From the NCBI GenBank assembly GCA_012729835.1, contig JAAYCK010000097.1, positions 1-55,013 on the forward strand: a DNA stretch of 55,013 nt. Direction: 5' to 3'. The position numbers were made by a program, and so were the translations under genes. The notes below the pieces were generated by a model. That model ran no database searches, was not told the origin of the DNA, and worked only from the letters and a program-made list of their open reading frames with translations. Positions within the stretch are counted from its first letter, which is position 1; each line of letters starts with the position of its first letter. Shown here piece by piece: positions 7,298-15,869 of the stretch. This DNA comes from Syntrophomonadaceae bacterium. Lineage in GTDB: Bacteria > Bacillota > Syntrophomonadia > Syntrophomonadales > Syntrophomonadaceae.

Positions 7298-10117
7298 ATG
7301 GAAAGTAAATGCGAATGGTCTATTGCAAAACCTGACGAAAAGCTGGCCGGAATGCTTGCCAGGGAGATCGGCCTGTCTATGACCGTAGCTCGTTTATTAA
7401 CGATCCGTGGCATTAAAAGCCTTGAACAGGCCAGACATTATTTATCCTGCCGTCTGGAAGACCTGACCGATCCCTGGCTGATGAGCGGTATGGCAGAGGC
7501 AGTAGCGAGGATCAACCTGGCCATTGACCGCAATGAACGGACAATAATATATGGAGACTATGATGCCGACGGGGTTTGCAGCACGGTATTGCTGTATCAA
7601 TGCCTCACTCGGCTGGGCGCCCAGGTAGAATATTATTTGCCGGATCGTTTTACCGATGGCTATGGTCTGAATATGAGGGCAGTTGAAAAACTAGCCGGAC
7701 ACTACTCGCTGTTAATAACGGTAGATAACGGCATATCTTCATATGAAGAAATCAAACGGGGCAATGAACTGGGGTTGGATATTATCATAAGCGATCATCA
7801 TACTCCTCCCCAGGAAGTGCCGCCCGCCCTGGCCATAGTAAACCCACGTATGGATAGCCTGGCCGCGAATGCCGATTTGGCAGGAGTGGGAGTGGTTTTT
7901 CAGGTTTGTCAGGCATTGAGCCGAGACAGGCTAAGCAATGAAGAAGTAATGTCCTGGCTGGACATCGTGGCTCTAGCTACGGTCGCGGATGCGGTGCCTC
8001 TGACCGGAGACAATCGTATTTTGGTGAAACGCGGCTTGGAGAGGATGAAGGAGACCACCAATATAGGACTCAGAGCCTTGATTCAGGCAAGTAATCTGGA
8101 TAACCAGGAACTGACCGCCTGGCATCTGGCCTTTATTCTGGGACCCAGGATCAACGCAGCCGGAAGACTCAAGAGCGCCAGTCTGGTGGCCGAGATGTTG
8201 CTCTCAAACAACCAGACCAAGGCGGCAGAACTGGCGGCTGATCTATGTGAATTGAATAATCAGCGTCGTACCGTGGAAGAAGGGGTAACCCAGGCTGCGA
8301 TAGCCTTGGTTGAAAACCAGGTTGATCTGGCTGAAGAAACCGTATTGGTGGTCGGCGGGGAAGGCTGGCACCAGGGAGTGATAGGAATTGTAGCTTCCCG
8401 GATTGCAGAGCGTTATAACCGGCCGGCTATCATCATCTCATGGGAAGGTGAAGAGGGCAAAGGCTCCTGCAGGAGTCTGCCCGGTTTCGACCTACATGAA
8501 GCGCTCTCCTCCAACGCATCATGGCTGCAGCATTTTGGCGGACACAAACTGGCCGCCGGATTGAGTATCAAGCGGGAGAATTTCTGCAGTTTTCGAAGGG
8601 CTATAAATGCCTGGAGTAAGGAAAAAGAAGTAGGCGATTATTATCAACAACGTAAGCAAATCATTGACCTGGAACTGGTCCCCGATGAGATAAATATGGC
8701 TCTGGTTCACGAGCTGAAGATTCTTGAGCCTTACGGGGAACAAAATCCCCCCCCCTGTTTTATAATGCGTGGTATAGGTCTGGAGTCATATCACTTGATG
8801 GGAAAGAGCAAGGAGCACTTTCGCTGCCGAGCAGCCGGGTTCGATGGAGTGGCTTTCGGCAGGGCTGATTTTATGAGGCCTGACCTGTCTTACTTGAACC
8901 AGGATATGCTTTTTTATCTAGAGGAGAATGAATTCCGGGGAAAAAGGAGTATTCAGCTGCGAATAGGCGATATGAAACCTTCTTGCAGTGCGCTGGGTTT
9001 TTATTATCACACACCTGAATCTGAATGGCTGAGTTCCATGATGGTTCTGCTGCAAGGACAATTGGAGCAAGGCCATAATATCATCATCACCTACCCTACT
9101 GCCAGGCTTTTAAGTAAGCAAAAAATATTATTTAAACGCCTTTTCCTGCCAGGGGTAGTAGAGGAATTGCATGGCTGTATGTCTTACCGCAGCAGGTTGC
9201 TGGGAGAGGCCAGGCTAAGGGATAACCACATCAAGGTATGCCTGACTACTAACTCATTTCTCGAATACTACTTAAAAAAGCATGTTCTAGACACTAAGAA
9301 CTTTCATATAATACAGGTCTGGTCTGCTCCCGAAAGAAACAACTGGGCTGAAATGCTGCAAAAATACCAGCATAGTGTTTGGCATTGGGTGCCGCGCTAC
9401 CGTTTCCAGGTGCAAAGGGATTGGAAGTTCAAGAGGGATTGCCGTACATATATTTACTGTAACCGGCCGCCAACTCTGAGAAATCTAAGCCAGGATGTGC
9501 CAGGGCTCTATATCGAAGTAGGCATAGATACCCCGGAAAAGCGTGATCCCATCCGGCAGAGCTTCCTTGCTAGGGAAACAGGAACACTGCTGTCAGATGG
9601 CGCCTATGTAAAACCGTTCAACCATCAGGCCATTGATGAGATGGTGTTTGCTGATTTGCCGTTCAGTGAATACGAAGCTCTGTCCGTGTTAAGCCAGATA
9701 GCTGCCGACAGGGAAACTACCATCTGGGCTACCTTTGGGGAAGATGCGATCGATTTTAACCGCAGATATTTGGAACGCTCCTATCCTGACGGGGATCTGG
9801 TTAAAGCCGTATGGAAGTACCTTAGCGCTAGAGGTCAGGATCAGGGGGGGTATTCGCTGGACATTTTGGCCAAAGAGATGAAAACCGAAATTGGCCAGGG
9901 AGTCTCTACTCTGGAAATCGAAGCTGTGCTTTGCATACTGGCTGATCTATGCTTGTGTGAGATTGAGAAAAAGGGTAGTATAATGGCTATAAAGCTCATA
10001 AATACTGCTGCTGCCGATTTTGACCTCAATAATTCCCCATACTACCTTGAAGGTCTGGCTGAAAAGAAAGCCTTTGCCGCTTGGTTGGAGCGGCTTAAAG
10101 AATTATATGCGTGGTGA
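7298..10117 (+). CDS. recJ: Single-stranded-DNA-specific exonuclease RecJ
   Basis: A 5'-3' single-strand DNA exonuclease of recombination and repair. The 939 residues begin with the DHH phosphoesterase core: YGDYDADGVCS near residue 85, VDNGIS, and ISDHHTPP near 165. A DHHA1 domain with GGEGWHQGVIGIVASR and CRSLPGFDLHEAL and an OB-like part follow. The last 370 or so residues match the poorly conserved C-terminal extension seen in Firmicute RecJ, here rather long. I chose ATG 7298 because GGGGA precedes it; ATG 7286 is also in frame. It overlaps the start region of rel, as in the Bacillus recJ-relA neighbourhood. Confidence 0.93.
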   Translation: MESKCEWSIAKPDEKLAGMLAREIGLSMTVARLLTIRGIKSLEQARHYLSCRLEDLTDPWLMSGMAEAVARINLAIDRNERTIIYGDYDADGVCSTVLLYQCLTRLGAQVEYYLPDRFTDGYGLNMRAVEKLAGHYSLLITVDNGISSYEEIKRGNELGLDIIISDHHTPPQEVPPALAIVNPRMDSLAANADLAGVGVVFQVCQALSRDRLSNEEVMSWLDIVALATVADAVPLTGDNRILVKRGLERMKETTNIGLRALIQASNLDNQELTAWHLAFILGPRINAAGRLKSASLVAEMLLSNNQTKAAELAADLCELNNQRRTVEEGVTQAAIALVENQVDLAEETVLVVGGEGWHQGVIGIVASRIAERYNRPAIIISWEGEEGKGSCRSLPGFDLHEALSSNASWLQHFGGHKLAAGLSIKRENFCSFRRAINAWSKEKEVGDYYQQRKQIIDLELVPDEINMALVHELKILEPYGEQNPPPCFIMRGIGLESYHLMGKSKEHFRCRAAGFDGVAFGRADFMRPDLSYLNQDMLFYLEENEFRGKRSIQLRIGDMKPSCSALGFYYHTPESEWLSSMMVLLQGQLEQGHNIIITYPTARLLSKQKILFKRLFLPGVVEELHGCMSYRSRLLGEARLRDNHIKVCLTTNSFLEYYLKKHVLDTKNFHIIQVWSAPERNNWAEMLQKYQHSVWHWVPRYRFQVQRDWKFKRDCRTYIYCNRPPTLRNLSQDVPGLYIEVGIDTPEKRDPIRQSFLARETGTLLSDGAYVKPFNHQAIDEMVFADLPFSEYEALSVLSQIAADRETTIWATFGEDAIDFNRRYLERSYPDGDLVKAVWKYLSARGQDQGGYSLDILAKEMKTEIGQGVSTLEIEAVLCILADLCLCEIEKKGSIMAIKLINTAAADFDLNNSPYYLEGLAEKKAFAAWLERLKELYAW

Positions 10118-10122
10118 TGCCA

Positions 10123-12309
10123 ATGGGTCCTGAAGTCAATATGATAATAGACAAACTAAAAACCTATGATCCGGCTGGTGATTTTGCGCTGGTCGAAAAG
10201 GCTTTCAACTATGCTGAAATCGCCCATACCGGTCAGAAGAGAAACTCTGGCGATCCTTACATCATTCACCCGGTAGAAGTGGCCATGATCCTGGCAGATT
10301 TAGAAATGGATACCGCCTCGATCTGTGCTGCCTTGCTCCACGATGTGGTTGAGGATACCGAAATTACTTTCATTAATATTCTCAGTGAATTTGGCGAAGA
10401 GATTGCTTTGATGGTAGACGGGCTTACCAAGCTATCCCGTATAGATTTTCAGTCCCGCGAAGAGGCCCAGGTCGAGAACCTGCGTAAGATGTTTATGGCA
10501 ATGGCTAAGGATATTCGCGTGATTATAATTAAACTGGCTGATCGCTTGCACAACATGCGCACCCTGCAGTACCAGAGCGAGGCAAAACAAAAAGAAATCG
10601 CTCGTGAAACCATGGACATATTTGCTCCCCTGGCACATCGCCTGGGGATTTTTAAATTCAAATGGGAGTTGGAAGATCTGGCTTTTGCCTATCTGGAGAC
10701 TGATATCTATTATGAGATTGCCAAGCGCTTGAAACAGAAGAGGCGGGAGCGCGAGGATTATGTTCAAGAACTGATAAATCAGATCGAGACAGGTCTCAAT
10801 CAGATCGGAATAAAAGCCGATATAGCAGGTCGGCCTAAGAACATATACAGCATTTATAAAAAGATGGTCAAACAGGACAAGGACATTGATGAGATCTATG
10901 ATAAGATCGCTATTAGGGTCGTTGTCAACGAAGTACCGGAGTGTTACGGTGTCCTGGGCATTATCCATACCATGTGGCGGCCTTTGCCCGGGCGCTTCAA
11001 GGATTATATCGCCACACCGAAAAACAACATGTACCAGTCGCTGCATACCACTATGATTGGCAAGGGCGGAGAACCATTTGAGGTACAGATCCGCACCTGG
11101 GATATGCACGGCTCGGCCGAATATGGTATAGCCAGTCATTGGCGTTATAAAGAAGGGGCTAGCCCCAAAGAAAAGGGTTTCGATGAGAAACTGGCGTGGC
11201 TGCGGCAGATGCTGGAATGGCAGCAGGAAATCAAGGATAATTCCGAGTTCATGGAATCGCTGAAAATAGACCTTTTTGATGACACGGTTTTCGTATTTAC
11301 TCCCAAGGGAGCGGTATTCGAACTGCCCAAGGGAGCCTGTCCGGTGGATTTCGCCTACCGGGTCCATACCGAAGTCGGTCACCGCTGTACCGGCTCCAAA
11401 GTGAATGGCCGCATAGTACCGCTGGATTATCCCCTGGGAAATGGCGATATCGTCGAGATACTGACCTCGAAAAACTCTCCGGGTCCGTCTCACGACTGGC
11501 TAAATATGGTCAAGACCTCATCGGCCAAGAGCAAGATCAAGAGCTGGTTCAAAAGGGAGCAGCGGGAAGATAATATAATCAGGGGCCGTGAATTACTCGA
11601 GAAGGATCTGAGAAAGAAACAACTCAGTGCCAAGGAATATTTGAAAGAAGATCGTCTTCGGGAAGTGGCCCGGAAATTTAGCCTAAATAGTTCAGAGGAT
11701 CTTTTTGCCGCGGTTGGAGACAATGCCGTTACTGCGGCACAGGTGATCAACCGGATAAAGGAGCTGTATTTCCCTGAGATTCTTAGCGAAGAGTCTGCGG
11801 CAACCCCCAAGCTCAAGGAAGCGATCAACCAGGATAAACAGACGGCAGCACTGACCATAAAAGGAATTGACGATGTGGCTATAAGATTGGCGCGCTGCTG
11901 TACTCCATTGCCGGGTGACCAGGTTCTGGGGTATATCACCCGCGGTCGGGGAATATCAGTGCATCGGATAGACTGTCCCAATCTGCAGAATTATCTAAAA
12001 AATGAAAAGGACCGGATCATTGAGGTGGCATGGGCTGACAAAAGTGGTATCTATTATGTAGATTTGGAAGTCAAGGCGTTTGATCGGGCCCGGCTGACCA
12101 CTGATGTAATGAACGTAATAGCTGATTTGCATGTACAGATAAATTCGGTTTTTTCCAGGGCAACGCGTAACGGTCAGGCAGTAATGAATTTTAAACTGGA
12201 AATCAAAGACCTCGCGCAACTACAGACGTTGATAAGGCGTATGCAAAACGTGCAGGATGTGCTGGCGGTGAGACGCAGTCATCCCGGAGAACTTAAAGGT
12301 GATCAATAA
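10123..12309 (+). CDS. relA: Bifunctional (p)ppGpp synthetase/hydrolase Rel
   Basis: Makes and degrades the alarmone (p)ppGpp in response to amino-acid starvation. About 728 residues in the classical long Rel order: HD hydrolase (HTGQKRNSGDPYIIHP, LLHDVVEDT), synthetase (RLHNMRTL, then KDYIATPKNNMYQSLHTT), TGS domain (FTPKGAVFELPKGA), helical/zinc-finger region with ARCCTPLPGD, and C-terminal ACT. Both catalytic domains look intact. The start is uncertain: GTG 10111, ATG 10123 (with GGTGA before it) and ATG 10141 are in frame. The gene begins within or beside the recJ stop, and its own stop overlaps the dtd ATG (TAATG), so the three are likely translationally coupled. Confidence 0.93.
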   Translation: MGPEVNMIIDKLKTYDPAGDFALVEKAFNYAEIAHTGQKRNSGDPYIIHPVEVAMILADLEMDTASICAALLHDVVEDTEITFINILSEFGEEIALMVDGLTKLSRIDFQSREEAQVENLRKMFMAMAKDIRVIIIKLADRLHNMRTLQYQSEAKQKEIARETMDIFAPLAHRLGIFKFKWELEDLAFAYLETDIYYEIAKRLKQKRREREDYVQELINQIETGLNQIGIKADIAGRPKNIYSIYKKMVKQDKDIDEIYDKIAIRVVVNEVPECYGVLGIIHTMWRPLPGRFKDYIATPKNNMYQSLHTTMIGKGGEPFEVQIRTWDMHGSAEYGIASHWRYKEGASPKEKGFDEKLAWLRQMLEWQQEIKDNSEFMESLKIDLFDDTVFVFTPKGAVFELPKGACPVDFAYRVHTEVGHRCTGSKVNGRIVPLDYPLGNGDIVEILTSKNSPGPSHDWLNMVKTSSAKSKIKSWFKREQREDNIIRGRELLEKDLRKKQLSAKEYLKEDRLREVARKFSLNSSEDLFAAVGDNAVTAAQVINRIKELYFPEILSEESAATPKLKEAINQDKQTAALTIKGIDDVAIRLARCCTPLPGDQVLGYITRGRGISVHRIDCPNLQNYLKNEKDRIIEVAWADKSGIYYVDLEVKAFDRARLTTDVMNVIADLHVQINSVFSRATRNGQAVMNFKLEIKDLAQLQTLIRRMQNVQDVLAVRRSHPGELKGDQ

Positions 12310-12758
12310 TGCGAGCAGTAGTACAACGGAGTTTGGCCAGTTCAGTTAAGGTTGATGGCAGGGAAATCGGGCAGATAAACGGCGGTTTGGTAGTCTTATT
12401 GGGCATTTGTCAGGGTGATACACAAAATGAAGCTAATTATATAATGGAAAAGATCATCAATCTTCGCATATTTCCTGATGAAGAGGGGAAAATGAATCGA
12501 TCTCTGGTGGAAGCGGGTGGACAGATCCTTCTGATTAGCCAATTCACTCTATATGGAGATGCCCGAAAAGGAAGGCGGCCCAGTTTTATCGAAGCGGAAC
12601 TGCCAGAAAAGGCCCTTCCTTTGTTCAACTATTGTATAGAATATATAAAAACCCAGGGTATAGAGGTGGCTACCGGCGAATTCGGCGCCGACATGCTGGT
12701 AAATATCCAAAACGACGGTCCGGTGACCATACTGCTCGACAGCGATAAGGTTTTTTAA
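12309..12758 (+). CDS. dtd: D-aminoacyl-tRNA deacylase
   Basis: Removes D-amino acids wrongly attached to tRNA. It has 149 residues, the normal length. The diagnostic active-site strings are SQFTLYGDARKGRRPSF (near 78) and NDGPVTILLDS (near 137), plus the MRAVVQR start. The ATG overlaps the rel stop codon. The recJ-rel-dtd order matches other Firmicutes. Confidence 0.95.
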   Translation: MRAVVQRSLASSVKVDGREIGQINGGLVVLLGICQGDTQNEANYIMEKIINLRIFPDEEGKMNRSLVEAGGQILLISQFTLYGDARKGRRPSFIEAELPEKALPLFNYCIEYIKTQGIEVATGEFGADMLVNIQNDGPVTILLDSDKVF

Positions 12759-12764
12759 TTTAAC

Positions 12765-12803
12765 CACAGATGAACACAGATATTTTCACAGATTAACACA
12801 GAT
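12765..12803. repeat. CACAGAT interspersed repeat, four units
   Basis: CACAGAT occurs at 12765, 12775, 12787 and 12797 behind dtd. The same word recurs at 13662-13717 and 34781-34820 in other gaps of this window. It looks like a dispersed intergenic repeat family rather than a gene-specific site. Confidence 0.75.
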
Positions 12804-12890
12804 GATATAATGTCAAGATAAACCATAATATAGATAAGCTATGACTCTGAATACCATGGTAAACTATCAGCGTTTAAATATAACCCGCAA

Positions 12891-12919
12891 TTGACAGTAA
12901 TAGTTTAACGCGATCAAAT
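12891..12919 (+). promoter_or_regulatory. Putative promoter of the metallo-hydrolase gene
   Basis: TTGACA (12891-12896), 17 bases, TCAAAT (12914-12919). The -35 is perfect and the -10 weak. A second possibility, TTGCCA-17-TTATTA, lies just downstream. A palindrome TACCATGGTA lies about 40 bases upstream. The gap 12759-13014 has no gene. Confidence 0.4.
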
Positions 12920-13014
12920 GTAGAGTTGCCAGGCAGAGTGGTTATTACTTATTAATTCCGTCTGTGGTCAAATTTCGCGTGATTAACCCCTAATGTGAAC
13001 GGAGGTAGGCTTTT

Positions 13015-13635
13015 ATGATATTAAAGGGTCTGGAAATCAGCTCGATGGCAGTTAATTGTTACATCGTCGGCTGTGAGGAAACCAAAGAGGTAGCCGTTAT
13101 TGATCCGGGTGGCAATCCCAAAGCCATACTGAGGATGCTGCAACAGGATGGATTAAAGGCGATATATATAATAAACACTCATGGTCATATAGATCATATC
13201 GGCGGAAACCGGGGGGTGAAAGAAGCCACCGGTGCCCAAATACTAATTCATGAAGCCGATGCCAAGATGCTGGTAAATGCTGTATCCAATTTTTCTTTTT
13301 TAATGGGCAGTAATGTCACCAGTCCGGCAGCTGATCAGATGCTTAAAGATGGTGATGTAATCAAAATTGGCAATACCGTTGAACTGCAGGTCATACACAC
13401 TCCCGGTCACAGTGCGGGAGGAATCTGCCTGAAGACCGGCGATATCATATTTGTGGGAGATACCCTGTTCCAGATGTCGATAGGACGAACTGATTTCCCG
13501 GGAGGATCTTATGAACAGCTGATCACTAACATAAAGGAAAAGCTTATGATATATTCGGATGAAACGGTCTGCTATCCCGGTCATGGACCAGCTACCACCA
13601 TCGGCTTCGAACGCCAGAACAACCCGTTTTTATAG
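13015..13635 (+). CDS. Metallo-beta-lactamase fold hydrolase (glyoxalase II-like)
   Basis: A 206-residue cytoplasmic hydrolase of the metallo-beta-lactamase superfamily. The metal-binding motif NTHGHIDHIGG is near residue 54, followed by TPGHSAGGICL (near 130), the bridging Asp in VGDTLFQMSIGRTDFPGG (near 150) and CYPGHGPATTIGFERQNNPFL at the end. It is the YqgX/GloB-like type that hydrolyses small thioesters, but the true substrate is unknown. The start is ATG behind ACGGAGGT. It lies alone between repeats, with its own putative promoter. Confidence 0.88.
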   Translation: MILKGLEISSMAVNCYIVGCEETKEVAVIDPGGNPKAILRMLQQDGLKAIYIINTHGHIDHIGGNRGVKEATGAQILIHEADAKMLVNAVSNFSFLMGSNVTSPAADQMLKDGDVIKIGNTVELQVIHTPGHSAGGICLKTGDIIFVGDTLFQMSIGRTDFPGGSYEQLITNIKEKLMIYSDETVCYPGHGPATTIGFERQNNPFL

Positions 13636-13651
13636 GGGATGGGGGTTAGCG

Positions 13652-13726
13652 TTTTTTTAGCCACAGATTAACAAGATGCACACAGATTTACTCAAAATAA
13701 TCTGAGCAAATCTGTGGCAAAAAAAA
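13652..13726. repeat. Long inverted repeat with CACAGAT words
   Basis: Seven T plus GCCACAGATT (13652-13669) face AATCTGTGGC plus eight A (13709-13726), an almost uninterrupted 18-bp stem. The inner part holds further CAGATTT/AAATCTG pairs. The T-run precedes the stem and the A-run follows it on both strands, so it is not a normal terminator. It resembles a small palindromic mobile repeat. Confidence 0.7.
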
Positions 13727-13750
13727 TCCCCAGGCGGCTTTACAAAGCCG

Positions 13751-13780
13751 TTGTGCTGTGCTAGTATTTATTCATATATT
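13751..13780 (+). promoter_or_regulatory. Putative promoter of the T-box leader
   Basis: TTGTGC (13751-13756), 18 bases, TATATT (13775-13780) puts the start of transcription near 13787, just before the T-box stem I. A hairpin CGGCTTT/AAAGCCG lies just upstream of it. Confidence 0.45.
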
Positions 13781-13795
13781 GCAAATGCTATGAAG

Positions 13796-14066
13796 AAGTA
13801 AAGTAGCTTCGATGGAGTTATGCAGAGAGGGAGTGCCACCGGCTGTAAGCATTCCTATAACAAAACGGGGTGAAGTTCACTTCGGAGCACCCGGCTGAAA
13901 CATGCTAGACATGCAAGTAGGTCGAGGCGGAACTCCCACCGTTAAAGGGGAGGGGATATCGGATAACCTGTATCTTTATTACAAGCGGCCAACAGGCAAA
14001 GTGGGTGGTACCGCGGGTAGCAAATAAGCTTCTCGTCCCATAGTGGATGAGAGGTTTTTATTTTTT
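13796..14066 (+). ncRNA. T-box leader, probable Phe (UUC) specificity, with terminator
   Basis: A tRNA-sensing leader upstream of aroF-pheA. Visible parts: AGAGAGG (from 13825); the distal helix GGAGTGC/GCATTCC with the conserved GGCTGTAAG in its loop; GTGAAG-TTC-ACTTCGGAG, where TTC (13876-13878) sits in the specifier position; GCAAGTAGG; the CCGTTA block; and the T-box sequence TGGGTGGTACCGCGG (14002-14016). The terminator stem CTTCTCGTCC/GGATGAGAGG is followed by a T-rich run (14029-14066). A UUC specifier suits DAHP synthase and prephenate dehydratase downstream. The specifier is placed by pattern, not by a computed fold. Confidence 0.88.
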
Positions 14067-14090
14067 ACAGGGATCCCGTATCTTGAATGA

Positions 14091-14172
14091 GCGGCCAGTA
14101 TTGGCAAAATGGGTGGTACCGCGGGAGTTTACAGACCTCTCGTCCCTCTGGGGATGAGAGGTCTGTTTTTTT
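14091..14172 (+). ncRNA. Second T-box antiterminator/terminator module without its own stem I
   Basis: Only 43 bases after the first terminator, a second TGGGTGGTACCGCGG (14110-14124) appears. A very strong terminator, ACAGACCTCTCGTCC/GGATGAGAGGTCTGT, then leads into seven T. Both copies are introduced by GCGGCCA and GGCAAA, so the segment looks duplicated. There is no room for stem I, so this module is either served by the upstream specifier or works as a second checkpoint. Confidence 0.85.
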
Positions 14173-14195
14173 ATTTGAAAAAAGGAGGAGTTAAA

Positions 14196-15038
14196 GTGGC
14201 CAGATTGCAGATTAAAGAGGGCATGGATATGCTGGTTTCGCGCAGTACAAATAACGGGAATACTCAGGTCCGGGTTAGAGGATGTGTCATCGGCGGAGAA
14301 CAGCTGGCCATAGTGGCTGGCCCCTGTGCAGTGGAAAACGAAGAGATAATGAAGGAAACCGCCTTCAAAGTAAGAGGGAGCGGGGCCAATATACTCAGAG
14401 CCGGTGCATACAAACCCCGGACTTCACCATATAGCTTCCAAGGCTTGGGTGAGGCCGGTCTGAAAATCCTGGCCCGAATAGGCGAAGAGATGAACATGCC
14501 AGTGATCACAGAAGTTATGGATGCAGAAGATATAGCAGTAGTGACTGACTATGCAGACATCCTGCAGGTGGGGGCCCGCAACATGCACAATTTCTCGTTG
14601 CTGAAGAAGCTGGGTAAGATCAATAAGCCTATCGTGCTCAAACGTGGAATGTCAGCCACCATTGAGGAGTGGCTGCTGGCGGCAGAATACATTCTGGCCG
14701 GGGGCAACAGCCAGCTGATTCTTTGTGAACGGGGAATACGCTCAAGTGAGCCTTGGACTCGCAACACACTGGATCTGGCGGCAGTGGCTATGGTAAAGGA
14801 GATGTCTCATCTGCCGGTGTTAGTAGATCCCAGTCACGCTACCGGGGTTCGGAGTCTGGTGACACCTATGGCCCGGGCGGCTATTGCCGGCGGAGCTGAC
14901 GGCATCATGGTAGAGGTCCATCCTCATCCGGAAAAAGCCCTTTCCGATGGAGATCAATCATTGACCCCGCGTGGTTTCAGCCAGCTGATGAAGGAAATTG
15001 AGCCGGTAGCCCGGGCAGTGGGAAGGAGGGCCAGGTAA
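14196..15038 (+). CDS. aroF: 3-deoxy-7-phosphoheptulonate synthase (DAHP synthase, beta type)
   Basis: Condenses PEP and erythrose-4-phosphate, the first step of the shikimate pathway. The 280 residues contain AIVAGPCAVEN, RAGAYKPRTSPYSFQGLG, ITEVMDAED, LQVGARNMHNFSLL, KRGMSATIEEWL, and DPSHATGVRSLV, which is the type I-beta (KDOPS-like) pattern. I chose GTG 14196 because GGAGGAG lies seven bases before it. Reading further upstream would run the protein through the T-box terminator. No regulatory domain is fused; control is by the T-box leader. The stop is directly followed by the pheA ATG. Confidence 0.93.
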   Translation: MARLQIKEGMDMLVSRSTNNGNTQVRVRGCVIGGEQLAIVAGPCAVENEEIMKETAFKVRGSGANILRAGAYKPRTSPYSFQGLGEAGLKILARIGEEMNMPVITEVMDAEDIAVVTDYADILQVGARNMHNFSLLKKLGKINKPIVLKRGMSATIEEWLLAAEYILAGGNSQLILCERGIRSSEPWTRNTLDLAAVAMVKEMSHLPVLVDPSHATGVRSLVTPMARAAIAGGADGIMVEVHPHPEKALSDGDQSLTPRGFSQLMKEIEPVARAVGRRAR

Positions 15039-15869
15039 ATGGCTTATGCAGTTTTGGGCCCGCGCGGAACATTCAGTGAAGAGGCTGCCGGGGTTTATTG
15101 GGGCGCCGGCGTTGAGTTGGAAGTAGCAGGGACAATAAAGGAAGTGTTTCAAATGGTGGAGTGCGGTCGGGTGGAAGGAGCCCTGGTTCCTATAGAGAAT
15201 TCACTGGCCGGGACTATCCATCCGACCTTCGAAGGCTTGCAGAATAATAACGTACAGATCAGGGGTGAACTGTATATGCCGGTTCAGCAGCACCTGCTGG
15301 CCTGCACTAACTTAGCACTGGAAGAGGTGGAGTTGCTGATTTCTCAGCCGGTGGTATTGGTTCAGTGCGAAAACTTCATACAGACCAGCCTGTTTGGAGT
15401 GCGCACTGAAATCTGTGACAGTACTGCCCGGGCTGCCCAAATCCTGCGTTCCGAGAGCAAGCCGGCGGTTTCTATTGGCAACAGCTCTGCTGCTGAGCTT
15501 TATGACCTGCGGATAATCTATCCGGATATAGCAGAAGAAAATAATGTGACTCGTTTTATTCATATAGGCCGGCCAGAACTTAGACTTGAAGGCGATAAAA
15601 GCAGTATTATTTTTTCTTTACGCGACCGTCCCGGATCCCTATACGATACCCTGGGTATATTCGCCCGCCGACAGCTTAATCTGGGTAAGATCGAGTCACG
15701 ACCGAGCCGAAAGCACAGTGCGGAATTCTCTTTCTATATAGAGGTGGAACTGTCCAATCAGGCAGGAACAGCCGAATTATTGAACGAATTAAGCGAATAC
15801 TGTCAGGAAGTGAAATTCCTGGGTTCATATATGAAGCAAACGGGGGCGACAAGGCTTGATATTTCTTGA
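15039..15869 (+). CDS. pheA: Prephenate dehydratase
   Basis: Converts prephenate to phenylpyruvate in phenylalanine synthesis. It has 276 residues. The dehydratase domain starts MAYAVLGPRGTFSEEAA and contains VEGALVPIENSLAGTIHPT and NNVTRFIHIG. A C-terminal ACT domain follows, with RPGSLYDTLGIF and the phenylalanine-binding KIESRPSR (near 225). End-product inhibition by phenylalanine is therefore expected. It begins one base after the aroF stop and overlaps hemZ by 14 bases. A Phe T-box upstream fits this gene. Confidence 0.94.
   Translation: MAYAVLGPRGTFSEEAAGVYWGAGVELEVAGTIKEVFQMVECGRVEGALVPIENSLAGTIHPTFEGLQNNNVQIRGELYMPVQQHLLACTNLALEEVELLISQPVVLVQCENFIQTSLFGVRTEICDSTARAAQILRSESKPAVSIGNSSAAELYDLRIIYPDIAEENNVTRFIHIGRPELRLEGDKSSIIFSLRDRPGSLYDTLGIFARRQLNLGKIESRPSRKHSAEFSFYIEVELSNQAGTAELLNELSEYCQEVKFLGSYMKQTGATRLDIS

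Noticed and set aside
10432-11493. 353-codon antisense frame inside rel
   Set aside because: It is a shadow of a highly conserved gene on the other strand, with no ribosome site or protein-like character.
13652-13726. Rho-independent terminator of the hydrolase gene
   Set aside because: The T-run comes before the stem and A-run after it on both strands, so no U-tract follows the hairpin.
14109-14195. Longer aroF starting at 14109
   Set aside because: It would translate the T-box sequence and terminator. A GTG with a strong ribosome site lies at 14196.
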